Assembly (NCBI GenBank): GCA_013003535.1
Contig: JABDIY010000092.1
Location: 1-64,000 of the forward strand
Direction: 5' to 3'
From: Acidimicrobiales bacterium
GTDB lineage: Bacteria > Actinomycetota > Acidimicrobiia > Acidimicrobiales > SZUA-35
Length of the DNA: 64,000 nucleotides
In this document: positions 55,952 to 64,000 of the stretch, piece after piece
Numbering within the stretch: position 1 is the first letter of the stretch
Layout of the letters: every line of letters begins with the position of its first letter
The notes under the pieces: generated by a model
What the model saw: only the letters and a program-made list of their open reading frames with translations
Databases searched by the model: none
What the model was told of the DNA's origin: nothing
Made by a program: the position numbers and the translations under genes

Positions 55952-58498
55952 GTGAGTGCGGACGGCGAACTGGAGGCCGAGCGTCTCTATCTGGCGGCGG
56001 TGGGCCGGGTCCACATGGAACACCTCGAGCGGGCACGCGCCGCGGCAGAGATGCTGGGAACCGAAGCTGCCGAGGCTACGGCGGAAGGAATTCGTGACAT
56101 TGTCGACGAAGATGCTGAAGCCGATACCGCGGTCCGGGCTGCCGAGGTTCGGAATGCGGCGATTCGGGCGATGCATGCTGCCAATCGCGTCAGGGAGTTG
56201 GAGGGGAAGGGTACGGCGCTGGCATTTGGACGATTCACTACTGACGCCGCCAACGGATCAACAAAGTCCTACGTTGGACGGCTGTCGGTCTTTGACGGAG
56301 ATGAAACGCTGCTGATCGACTGGCGAGCGCCGGCTGCGGTTCCCTTCTACCGAGCTACTCCGCTGGATCGCCACGGTGTTCGCACGCGCCGCCAGTTTCA
56401 CTACGACAACCACCTCACCCAGGATCGGCGGAGTCGCGCCAGCGGCCAGACGGGGAGTTCTGGAGAGCTGGTGGGGTATTCAGATGACGTTCTGGAAATC
56501 GATGCGCTCGATGATCCGGCCCAAACTCTCAATCTGCGCGGCGAGGCCGCGGTGCTGGCTGCTGTATCGAGCCCTACCACAGGCCAGATGAAACCTGTGG
56601 TGGCGATGATCCAGAGTGAGCAGGACGCCGTCATCCGGGCCCCTTCAAACGTACCGCTGATCGTCCAGGGAGGGCCGGGTACCGGGAAGACCGTGGTGGC
56701 ACTCCACCGAGCAGCGTACCTCCTGTATGATCAGCGAGAGGAGCTGTCCGATCGCGGCATCCTTATCGTGGGACCCACTCGGCGGTTTCTTCGCTATGTC
56801 AGCAACGTGCTGCCGAGCCTCGGCGAGACGGGTGTGGTCAGCGCAACACCGGCCGAACTATTTCCCGCCCGTCGCGGCGGCGTGGAGGTAGACGAAACCG
56901 CGCGATTGAAAGGGCAACCAGAAATGGTCGGCCTGCTCGCTCGAGCCGTTGCCGATCGGTGTCGCAGGCCGAAAGAGCCGCTCCGGCTCTATTACGGATC
57001 TCGCCGAGTGGTGCTTCGCTTGGAAACCTGTGTGGAAATATTCGAACGAGCGCAGCGTGGGTCAACCCACAACGACGGCGCTGAGATCTTCCGCTCGGGC
57101 ATTGTGGATGCGCTGGTCGATGCCGTTTACGATCCGGCGTTTTTCAGTCTCGAAGATGCCACGTCAACCTTTGTGGAGAGCCGGGAGGTTCGTAGCTATC
57201 TCCTGGCCCACTGGCCCACCCTCACCCCGGAACAATGCCTCAATGACCTGTTTGGTTCGCCTGCCTTGTTGGAGTCCGCTCGGCGGGAGGCCGGGCTGTC
57301 TCGGGCTCAGGCGAAACGACTGGCCGCTCCCCGGGTCCGCGAGCGACGCCTTGTCCGCCGCGCATGGGCCGACTCGGACATACCGCTTCTCGACGAGCTT
57401 CACCATCGCCTGGGACTTCGGGCCAGGGAATTGACCGAGAGCGTGCGGACCACCGAACGTGATGTTGAGGATGAGTTCGAACTAGCTCAGGCGATGGATC
57501 GTGCGAACACGATGCGTGACGCCAACGATCAGGTTGTCTCAATCCAGCGAGTAGCAGGAACGCTGGATCTCGGAGCGGCCTCAGCCGAGCTGGAGATCGT
57601 TTCCCTCGGTGCAGAAGAGGAGGACGCCTTTGCGGATACAGCCGAGCCCGAAGCAGATCCGGGAACATTGGTCGATCGTTTCAAGGGTGACCGGGCCGCG
57701 ATGGTGGGCGACGTCGATCCCAACGAGCTCGTCCCCGAGGTGGTCGACTACCTCTTCTCCGAGGGCGTCAGCGTTGTCGAACTCGCCATTGGGGATCGCA
57801 GTTTCCGCTTTGGACATGTCATCGTCGACGAGGCCCAGGATCTCTCTGCGATGCAGTGGCGGATGGTGATACGCCGTGCCGAACCGGGCTCCGTCACGGC
57901 CGTTGGCGATCTCGCGCAACGCACGATCGGTCCGGTTGAGAAATGGTCTGATCTGTTGCCGGCGATGGGGCCGGTCAACGAAATGGAGCTGTCCATAAAT
58001 TATCGCTCACCAGCGGAGGTTCTGAGTCCAGCGGAGGCTGTTCTAGCGAAGTACGCCCCCCACTTGAAAATGCCTCGAGCGATTCGTCATAGCGGCCGGC
58101 CGTTCCGTGACATCGAGGTCAAATCTGTTCACCACGACCTCCCATCGCTGCTCTTGAGTTCATTGGGCGAGGACCGAGGTGAAGACCAGAACTTGCGGAC
58201 GCTGGCATTGATTTGGCCTCCAGGAACCGGTGCAGCTGCTCGAAAGAAGGTGGAGAACGCAATAGATGCAACCGCCCTTGCCGAATCGGGATATGAGCTT
58301 CTCTCTGTGAGTTCGGCTGAGTGTCGGGGACTCGAGTTCGATGTGGTCGTCGTGATCGAGCCATCCCAGTTTGCTTCGGTACCGGGTGGGCTCGCCCACC
58401 TATTCGTGGCACTCACCAGGGCAACGCAGTGGTCAATCGCTGTGTCCACACGGTCTACGGGTGATCTGTTTGATCTCGGAGATCCTGATCCGGACTAG
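55952..58498 (+). CDS. helD: HelD-type RNA polymerase-recycling ATPase (UvrD/Rep-like)
   Basis: An 848-residue SF1 ATPase. The N-terminal coiled coil (1-about 95) and LIDWRAPAAVPFYRATP are HelD features. VQGGPGTGKTVVALHRAAYLL contains Walker A near residue 240, HVIVDEAQDLS is motif II, and NYRSPAEVL is motif IV. HelD proteins pry DNA and RNA from stalled RNA polymerase and, in actinomycetes, can confer rifampicin tolerance. GTG 55952 has a -10 box 6 nt upstream; the frame further upstream crosses the palindromes and is not homologous. Confidence 0.92.
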   Translation: MSADGELEAERLYLAAVGRVHMEHLERARAAAEMLGTEAAEATAEGIRDIVDEDAEADTAVRAAEVRNAAIRAMHAANRVRELEGKGTALAFGRFTTDAANGSTKSYVGRLSVFDGDETLLIDWRAPAAVPFYRATPLDRHGVRTRRQFHYDNHLTQDRRSRASGQTGSSGELVGYSDDVLEIDALDDPAQTLNLRGEAAVLAAVSSPTTGQMKPVVAMIQSEQDAVIRAPSNVPLIVQGGPGTGKTVVALHRAAYLLYDQREELSDRGILIVGPTRRFLRYVSNVLPSLGETGVVSATPAELFPARRGGVEVDETARLKGQPEMVGLLARAVADRCRRPKEPLRLYYGSRRVVLRLETCVEIFERAQRGSTHNDGAEIFRSGIVDALVDAVYDPAFFSLEDATSTFVESREVRSYLLAHWPTLTPEQCLNDLFGSPALLESARREAGLSRAQAKRLAAPRVRERRLVRRAWADSDIPLLDELHHRLGLRARELTESVRTTERDVEDEFELAQAMDRANTMRDANDQVVSIQRVAGTLDLGAASAELEIVSLGAEEEDAFADTAEPEADPGTLVDRFKGDRAAMVGDVDPNELVPEVVDYLFSEGVSVVELAIGDRSFRFGHVIVDEAQDLSAMQWRMVIRRAEPGSVTAVGDLAQRTIGPVEKWSDLLPAMGPVNEMELSINYRSPAEVLSPAEAVLAKYAPHLKMPRAIRHSGRPFRDIEVKSVHHDLPSLLLSSLGEDRGEDQNLRTLALIWPPGTGAAARKKVENAIDATALAESGYELLSVSSAECRGLEFDVVVVIEPSQFASVPGGLAHLFVALTRATQWSIAVSTRSTGDLFDLGDPDPD

Positions 58499-58563
58499 GA
58501 AATGCTGGAACCCTCTCGCCCTTGGCGTCGGTCACAGGCCGTAAGAGGGGTGCCGTCGACCGC

Positions 58564-58569
58564 TAGACT
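58564..58569 (+). promoter_or_regulatory. -10 box TAGACT for def
   Basis: TAGACT ends 7 nt before ATG 58577 and selects that start. Confidence 0.5.
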
Positions 58570-58576
58570 TTCGCTG

Positions 58577-59101
58577 ATGCGAGGTCGATCCATCAGCTCA
58601 GAGGAGCCTGCTCCGTTCGATATCCGGGTGTTCGGCGATCCGGTGCTGCGGAGCCGGGCGGCCGACGTCGAAAACGTCGATGGCGCGCTGGTAGCGGTGG
58701 TCGACGACATGCTTGCCACCATGTATGCCGAACCGGGATTGGGGCTCGCTGCTCCGCAAGTGGGGATCAGTAAGAGGCTGTTCGTCTATGACCTGGGTGA
58801 CGGCCCCAACGCCATCGTCAATCCGGTGATAGCAGAGTCCCGGGGCGAGTGGACCTATGAAGAAGGTTGTCTTTCGGTGCCGGGTCTGCACTGGGAGATC
58901 GTCCGCCCAAAGGAAGTTCACCTCACCGGGTTCGACCTCGACGGAAACGAAGTGTCCATCGAGGCGGACGAACTTGAAGCAAGACTGTTCCAGCATGAGC
59001 TGGATCACCTCGAAGGTCGACTTCTGATCGATCACCTCGAGGGCGACACTCGCAAGGCGGCGATGCGAACCGTCCGGGAGCAATTCCTCGGGTTGCTGTA
59101 A
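58577..59101 (+). CDS. def: Peptide deformylase
   Basis: A 174-residue metalloenzyme with all three motifs: GLGLAAPQVG, EGCLSVPG (metal Cys) and QHELDHLEG (HExxH). It removes the formyl group from nascent proteins. The leaderless -10 box sets ATG 58577. fmt follows 2 nt after the stop, the usual pairing of formylation and deformylation genes. Confidence 0.96.
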   Translation: MRGRSISSEEPAPFDIRVFGDPVLRSRAADVENVDGALVAVVDDMLATMYAEPGLGLAAPQVGISKRLFVYDLGDGPNAIVNPVIAESRGEWTYEEGCLSVPGLHWEIVRPKEVHLTGFDLDGNEVSIEADELEARLFQHELDHLEGRLLIDHLEGDTRKAAMRTVREQFLGLL

Positions 59102-59103
59102 TC

Positions 59104-60024
59104 GTGGAGACACAGCAACTGGTGTATCTCGGCACACCGGTGGAAGCTGTAGAACCCCTACGGGCACTTCATCGCGCGGGTTATGAAATTCCTTTGGTGA
59201 TCACCCGAGCGGATGCGCGACGCGGTCGACGCGGGAAAGCATCTGCGTCGCCAGTGAAAGAGGCTGCGCTGGAGATGGGGCTCAAGGTGGAACACTCGCT
59301 TGAAAACGTGGCCACCTGTGGCGCCACCAGAGGAGTCGTGGTGGCCTTCGGTCAAATCATTCCGGCCTCGCTCCTGGCCCGGGTGCCAATGGTGAACCTT
59401 CACTTCTCGAAACTGCCGCGATGGCGCGGTGCCGCTCCGATAGAGCGGGCTATTCTGGCCGGCGACACCGAGACCGCCGTCGCCATCATGGAGATGGAGG
59501 CCGGGTTGGACACCGGTCCGGTCCATGCCATGGAACCAGTGGAGATTAGCCAAGATGCAACCGCTGATTCGCTCCGCGAGAAACTCGTAGAAGTAGGCAC
59601 TCGGCTCCTCGTGGAGACCCTCAACACCGGCATGGTTGTACCGCCGGTGCCCCAGGAGGGGGAGCCGATCTACGCCGCAAAGATCACGTCGCTGGATCGC
59701 GCGCTTCGGTCCTACGAGGGAGTCGACATGACCCTCCGTCGAATCCGAATCGGTCGAGCATGGACAATTTTTCGAGGCGAACGATTCATCATCTGGCGGG
59801 CCGTACGGTCGGCGGCTACAACCGACCAGCCCCCCGGATCACTATTCCTCCATGATGGTGGTGTGGTGGTCAGCGTTGCCGACGGGGCGATCGAACTCCT
59901 TGAGGTGCAGCCAGCCGGCAAGAGTCGTATGGAGAGTCGGGCCTGGTGGAACGGTGTCCAACCCGAGGACGAGGTCCTCGTAGGTCTGCCGATCGATGAA
60001 CGTGAGAACGATAGCCGTGCCTGA
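59104..60024 (+). CDS. fmt: Methionyl-tRNA formyltransferase
   Basis: A 306-residue protein. VNLHFSKLPRWRGAAPIERA carries the Asn and His of the catalytic triad (SKLP replaces the usual SLLP) and AGLDTGPV gives the Asp. The C-terminal domain is shorter and divergent. It formylates initiator Met-tRNA. The GTG start is 2 nt after def. The start of the next gene lies inside its last codons. Confidence 0.93.
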   Translation: METQQLVYLGTPVEAVEPLRALHRAGYEIPLVITRADARRGRRGKASASPVKEAALEMGLKVEHSLENVATCGATRGVVVAFGQIIPASLLARVPMVNLHFSKLPRWRGAAPIERAILAGDTETAVAIMEMEAGLDTGPVHAMEPVEISQDATADSLREKLVEVGTRLLVETLNTGMVVPPVPQEGEPIYAAKITSLDRALRSYEGVDMTLRRIRIGRAWTIFRGERFIIWRAVRSAATTDQPPGSLFLHDGGVVVSVADGAIELLEVQPAGKSRMESRAWWNGVQPEDEVLVGLPIDERENDSRA

Positions 60025-61225
60025 GCCCAAGCAGTATCAGGGCAAACCGGAGAACCAGGTAGTGGGCCGAGCGAAACCCAAAAAACCCAAGAAGCCCAAG
60101 ACTGGGGGCAAATCTGCGGGAGCCTTGCGGCGAACCGCCGAAGGGCTGGATTCTCGTAGGGTCGCAATCAAAGCGTTGGAGCGGATCACCGGGGCCGGTT
60201 CCTTCGCCAACCTCGTATTGGGCCCGTTGCTTGACCGGAGCTCGCTGGAAGGGCGGGATCGAGCGCTCGTTACCGAAATGGTGTACGGGACCACTCGCAT
60301 GCAGCGGGCCCTCGATCATCTGATTGATCAGTTCCTACTGGATGAAGTGGATCACCACACGCGTTCGGCTCTTCGTTTGGGCACCTACCAAATCCATTTC
60401 ATGAATGTGCCTACGTTTGCGGCGGTAGACGCCACGGTCGGGGCCAGCAAAAAACGAGTTCGGGGATTGGTCAATGCCGTGCTCCGGAAGGTTGCCGACG
60501 CCCCCCATGACTGGCCCTCCGATGCGGTCCGACTCAGCTATCCGGACTGGATCGTGGATCGGCTGAGCGCCGACCTCGGGCGGACCGCCGCCCTGGAGGC
60601 TCTCGAGGCCATGAACGAAGCAGCCATCACCACCACCCGTGATGATGGGTATGTCCAGGATCCGGCCAGCCAGGAGGTGGTGGCACTGCTCGAGGCCCAA
60701 CCCGGCGAGCTCATTCTGGACCTCTGCGCCGCCCCGGGCGGCAAAGCTACCGGGCTTGCCGCTTCTGGAGCGTTTGTCGTGGCGGGCGACCTGCATGCGA
60801 AGCGTGCCCGGCTGGTCCGACGGAACGCCACCAGTACTGGGTCGGTGGTAGCTGTTCTTGCCGCCGATGCTCGCTCATTTCCGGTACGGGAGGATTGCGC
60901 CGACGCAGTGCTTCTTGATGCCCCTTGCTCCGGGCTCGGGAGCCTGCGACGCCGAGCCGACGCCCGCTGGCGAATTGATCCGGATGCTCCGGTTCGCCTG
61001 GGTGCGATACAGCGGGAGCTGCTGCTCGCCGCGGCAGCACTGGTGAAACCCGGTGGGCGGTTGATGTACAGCGTCTGCACGCTCACAACTGCAGAGACAA
61101 CCGATGTAATCAAAGCGTTGGACTGGCCCGCCTCCGCTCCGGTGGTTCGCTTGCCCAGTACCGACTCCGACGGCATGTGGAGCCAGATGTTTACCCGCCC
61201 TCAGGCAGGCCAGCGTGCCGTTTAG
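59996..61225 (+). CDS. rsmB: 16S rRNA (cytosine-C5) methyltransferase RsmB
   Basis: A 409-residue protein with a Lys/Pro-rich start (residues 10-45), a NusB-like RNA-binding domain (about 50-185) and a SAM methyltransferase domain: LDLCAAPGGKATGLA (motif I), DAPCSGLGSLRRRADARW (motif IV) and YSVCTLT (motif VI), with both catalytic cysteines. It methylates C967 of 16S rRNA in E. coli. ATG 59996 overlaps fmt by 29 nt; GTG 60017 is an alternative that shortens this overlap. Its stop overlaps the convergent mmsA stop by 4 bp. Confidence 0.94.
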   Translation: MNVRTIAVPEPKQYQGKPENQVVGRAKPKKPKKPKTGGKSAGALRRTAEGLDSRRVAIKALERITGAGSFANLVLGPLLDRSSLEGRDRALVTEMVYGTTRMQRALDHLIDQFLLDEVDHHTRSALRLGTYQIHFMNVPTFAAVDATVGASKKRVRGLVNAVLRKVADAPHDWPSDAVRLSYPDWIVDRLSADLGRTAALEALEAMNEAAITTTRDDGYVQDPASQEVVALLEAQPGELILDLCAAPGGKATGLAASGAFVVAGDLHAKRARLVRRNATSTGSVVAVLAADARSFPVREDCADAVLLDAPCSGLGSLRRRADARWRIDPDAPVRLGAIQRELLLAAAALVKPGGRLMYSVCTLTTAETTDVIKALDWPASAPVVRLPSTDSDGMWSQMFTRPQAGQRAV

Positions 61226-62709
61226 CGGTTGGTGGGGAACCCGAGATCAACCGAACTGGTGGCGGGATCAGGCCAGCGGGACGTCATCACCTTGGGGCGG
61301 GTGTAGAACCGCATCCCTTCGGGTCCGTACATCGTTGTGTCACCAAAGAAACTGTCGTTCCAGCCACCGAAACTGTGGTAACCAACGGGAACCGGAATCG
61401 GGACGTTGATCCCAACCATTCCTGCCTCCACTTCATCCTGGAACCGTCGGGCGGCCCCTCCGTCCCGGGTGAAGATCGCCGTGCCATTGCCCCAGCGGTT
61501 GGCCTCGATCAGTTGCATCGATTCGGCAAAGGTGTCAACCCTGACCACGCTGATCACCGGACCGAAAATCTCGTCGGTGTACACAGACATGTCAGTGGTG
61601 ACGTTGTCGATCAGACTCACCCCGAGAAAAAAGCCGTCGCCGTCAAACGACTGCTCTCGGCCATCGACGACGACGTCGGCGCCCGCTGCTGCGCCCGCAT
61701 CGATATAGCCGGCCACTCTGTCGCGGTGTTCGGCCGTGATGAGAGGGCCCATGTCCGAAGCGGCGTCGTCGCCAGGACCGATCACCAGTTGTTTGGTCCG
61801 ATCTTTGATAGCGGCAACCAGGGGATCCGCGACGTTGCCAACGGCCACGATCACCGAGATCGCCATACAGCGTTCTCCGGCTGAGCCGTAGGCCGCCGAG
61901 ACCGCAGCGTCGGCGGCTTGATCGATGTCAGCATCGGGCAGCACAACCATATGGTTCTTCGCCCCACCCAGGGCTTGCACTCGCTTACCGTTGGCGGCCG
62001 CAGTGGTGTAGATGTACTTCGCAATGGGAGTGGATCCCACGAAACTGATCGCTCGAACCAAGTTGTGCTCGAGAAGGGCATCTACCGCGGTCTTGTCGCC
62101 GTTGACCACGTTCAGCAGCCCATCGGGGAAACCCGCTTCGTGGAAGAGTTCTGCGATGAACATCGGGCACGACGGGTCCCGCTCGGACGGCTTGAGGACA
62201 AAGGCGTTGCCCGCCGCTACGGCGTTCGGGATGGTCCACAGTGGGATCATGGCCGGGAAGTTGAACGGCGTAATACCGGCAACGACACCGAGCGGCCGCC
62301 GGACCGTGTACACATCCACTCCGGTGGAGGCATTTTCCGAATAGCTCCCTTTCAAGGATTCGGCCATGCCGCAGGCGAATTCGATATTTTCGAGCCCGCG
62401 AGCGACCTCGCCGGCGGAGTCTGAGAGCACCTTTCCATGCTCGGCTGTCAGGCGTCTGGCTATTTCGCTGCTGTTCCGATCCACGATGTCTCGGAAGGTG
62501 TACATGAGCTTGGTTTTCTTGGCGATACTGACGGTTCGCCACTCCTCATAGGTTCGTTGGGCCACTTGAACGGCCTCATCCACCTCGGCGATGCTGGCTA
62601 GTGAGATCGTGGCCGTCTGCTGGCCGGTAGCCGGATTGAAGACCGGTTTCGACTCTCCAGAACTTCCGGCGCGGTGCTTGCCGGCAATGAGGTGACCGAT
62701 GGTGTCCAT
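61222..62709 (-). CDS. mmsA: Methylmalonate-semialdehyde dehydrogenase (CoA-acylating)
   Basis: A 495-residue aldehyde dehydrogenase. AGERCMAISVIVAVG holds the catalytic Cys with the RCMA wording of MmsA, and GVVAGITPFNFPAMIPLW and PIPVPVGYHSFGGWNDS are family-typical. It converts malonate or methylmalonate semialdehyde to acetyl- or propionyl-CoA in beta-alanine, inositol or valine breakdown. AGGAG lies 7 nt before the ATG. It follows the aminotransferase gene by 18 bp, forming an operon. Confidence 0.94.
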   Translation of the reverse strand: MDTIGHLIAGKHRAGSSGESKPVFNPATGQQTATISLASIAEVDEAVQVAQRTYEEWRTVSIAKKTKLMYTFRDIVDRNSSEIARRLTAEHGKVLSDSAGEVARGLENIEFACGMAESLKGSYSENASTGVDVYTVRRPLGVVAGITPFNFPAMIPLWTIPNAVAAGNAFVLKPSERDPSCPMFIAELFHEAGFPDGLLNVVNGDKTAVDALLEHNLVRAISFVGSTPIAKYIYTTAAANGKRVQALGGAKNHMVVLPDADIDQAADAAVSAAYGSAGERCMAISVIVAVGNVADPLVAAIKDRTKQLVIGPGDDAASDMGPLITAEHRDRVAGYIDAGAAAGADVVVDGREQSFDGDGFFLGVSLIDNVTTDMSVYTDEIFGPVISVVRVDTFAESMQLIEANRWGNGTAIFTRDGGAARRFQDEVEAGMVGINVPIPVPVGYHSFGGWNDSFFGDTTMYGPEGMRFYTRPKVMTSRWPDPATSSVDLGFPTNR

Positions 62710-62727
62710 AGCGGGGCTCCTGTGTTC

Positions 62728-64000
62728 CTAGGTGATCTTGCTGGCCGCGGCCTTGAGAGCGTCAGTGCCAATGGTCATTTCGTCTTCGGTGACGTTGAGC
62801 ATAGGCGTGATCCGGAGAACGTTTCCGTAGAGCCCGCCTTTGCCGATCAGTAGTCCCTCGGCTTTGCATGCCTCCATGAAGGCCACCGATCGATCTGCTG
62901 AGGGTTGCAGCGTGTTAGGTTCGACCGTTTCGATCGCCTGCATCAGACCTCTGCCGCGGGCTTCAACGATCCAATCGTGCGTCTCGGCCAGCTCATCCAT
63001 TACAGCACGCAACTGCTGGCCGCGACGCAATGCATTGCCCTGCAGATCCTGTTCAACCACTTCGTTGATCGTTGCCAATCCGGCTGCTGAGGAAAGCGGA
63101 TTACCACCGAACGTGGAGAAGTGGGCAACGTTGATGGTTTCAAAAATCTCGGCTCGAGCCACAATACCGGCGAGGGTGATTCCGTTCCCAACTCCTTTGG
63201 CAAAGGTAAGCATGTCTGGAACGATGTCATGAGCTTGGTAGCCCCAGAAGTGTTCACCCGTCCGGCCCCAGCCGGTCTGCACCTCATCGGAGATGTAGAG
63301 AATTCCTCGATTGTCCAGCTCTTTCTTCATGGAGCCGAAGAACCCATCGGGTGGTGTGGCGAAACCGCCGACACCCTGGATCGGCTCGGCGATCAAACCG
63401 GCAACATCGCCGGCACCGGTCATGTCCAGCAGTTGGAGAAGGTCTTCGGTGCATGCCTTGGTGTAGGCATCGCCATCGAGGTCTCGGAACGGTGAGCGCA
63501 GGCGGTACGGACCCTGGACGAAGGTGACTTTGAGTCCGGAGTGGCTCGTGGCCCCCCACGAAGTATGAGACGTGATCGCCTGAGCGGTGAAGCTACGACC
63601 GTGATAGCTGTTCCGCATCGCCAACATCTGGTTGGATTTTCGATACGAGGTTGCCAGAAGGATGGCGGTGTCGTTCGCTTCGGTTCCTGATGGGGTCAGG
63701 AAGACTCTCGGGTTGGGAATTCCCGACAGCCCGGCGATGCGCTCAGCGAGTGCGATCATCGGCTCGCTCAGGTAAAGCGTTGACGTGTGGAGTACCTTGC
63801 CAGCTTGCTCTTGGATCGCGGCAGTTACCCGGGGGTGATTGTGACCGATCATCGTGGTCAACACACCGCCGAAAAAGTCGAGGTATTTGTTTCCTTCACC
63901 GTCGAAGACCCAACTGCCCTCGCCGCGGTCGATCTCTATGGGTTCGGCGTAGTACGGGCTCAGAAAGCCCGGAAGAACATTTCGATATCGTTCCAACAGC
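62728..64000 (-). CDS. Class III aminotransferase (omega-amino acid transaminase), 5' end at window edge
   Basis: At least 422 residues of a fold-type I class III aminotransferase. The PLP Lys is in DMLTFAKGVGNGITLAG, and YISDEVQTGWGRTGEHFW is the cofactor Asp region. Together with mmsA the set fits beta-alanine:pyruvate or 3-amino-2-methylpropanoate transamination followed by semialdehyde oxidation, for instance at the end of reductive pyrimidine breakdown. The first in-frame start is TTG 63996, but the frame is still open at the window edge, so the true start is probably outside. Confidence 0.88.
   Translation of the reverse strand, partial: LLERYRNVLPGFLSPYYAEPIEIDRGEGSWVFDGEGNKYLDFFGGVLTTMIGHNHPRVTAAIQEQAGKVLHTSTLYLSEPMIALAERIAGLSGIPNPRVFLTPSGTEANDTAILLATSYRKSNQMLAMRNSYHGRSFTAQAITSHTSWGATSHSGLKVTFVQGPYRLRSPFRDLDGDAYTKACTEDLLQLLDMTGAGDVAGLIAEPIQGVGGFATPPDGFFGSMKKELDNRGILYISDEVQTGWGRTGEHFWGYQAHDIVPDMLTFAKGVGNGITLAGIVARAEIFETINVAHFSTFGGNPLSSAAGLATINEVVEQDLQGNALRRGQQLRAVMDELAETHDWIVEARGRGLMQAIETVEPNTLQPSADRSVAFMEACKAEGLLIGKGGLYGNVLRITPMLNVTEDEMTIGTDALKAAASKIT

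Overview
The window is a gene-dense stretch of bacterial chromosome, roughly 60% GC by eye, that looks like core genome of an actinomycete (Actinomycetota) outside the Mycobacteriales. The evidence is a pair of mycothiol genes (mshC, mtr), a phosphatidylinositol-mannoside gene order (thrS, HIT, pgsA, patA, pimA) matching Mycobacterium tuberculosis, an InhA-type enoyl reductase, a homodimeric AceE, and many leaderless GTG/ATG starts. A member of the Acidimicrobiia is my guess, not a demonstrated placement. I see no tRNA, rRNA, CRISPR, IS element or prophage.

Layout: 1-7.4 kb holds a birA tail, a coiled-coil M23 peptidase, a CcdA-like/thioredoxin pair, an ABC ATPase, two tandem CNNM/CorC proteins and a second M23 peptidase. 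7.5-12.4 kb holds inhA/fabI, mshC, plsC and thrS. 12.4-17.2 kb is a tandem-repeat patch followed by the inositol-phospholipid and mannoside operon. 17.3-21.5 kb has a pseudo-M48 membrane protein, a DUF3048 lipoprotein, pdxS-pdxT and yebC. 21.5-26.2 kb is an ABC-2 exporter and aceE on the minus strand.

26.2-34.7 kb is dominated by 2-oxoacid dehydrogenase function: with aceE it carries lpdA (E3), an E2 acyltransferase and a single-protein LipB-LipA fusion that would both attach octanoate and insert sulfur. The same stretch encodes an RNase HI fused to a SLOG-like domain, a Pro-rich protein with a broken J-domain, and a 28-residue membrane peptide. 34.7-41.1 kb is mostly hypothetical membrane and coiled-coil genes with an M24 peptidase, a MaoC hydratase, a DUF427 protein and coaA, plus a repeat array. 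41.2-46.1 kb is a glycogen operon (glgX-glgA-glgC).

46.1-55.8 kb holds a beta-hydroxyacid dehydrogenase, a possible small RNA with a strong terminator, an aminotransferase, a DUF983 protein, mycothione reductase, a degenerate GGDEF protein, a secreted propeller-like protein, a HAD phosphatase and a J-domain protein. 55.9-61.2 kb holds a HelD-type RNA polymerase recycling ATPase and def-fmt-rsmB. The window ends with mmsA and a class III aminotransferase on the minus strand.

A recurring theme is a TAnnnT -10 box placed 6-8 nt before the start codon. I found it at 18 genes and used it to set many starts. No single large undescribed system is evident. The most unusual items are the LipB-LipA fusion, the RNase H-SLOG fusion, several proteins whose catalytic motifs are lost, and two repeat families.
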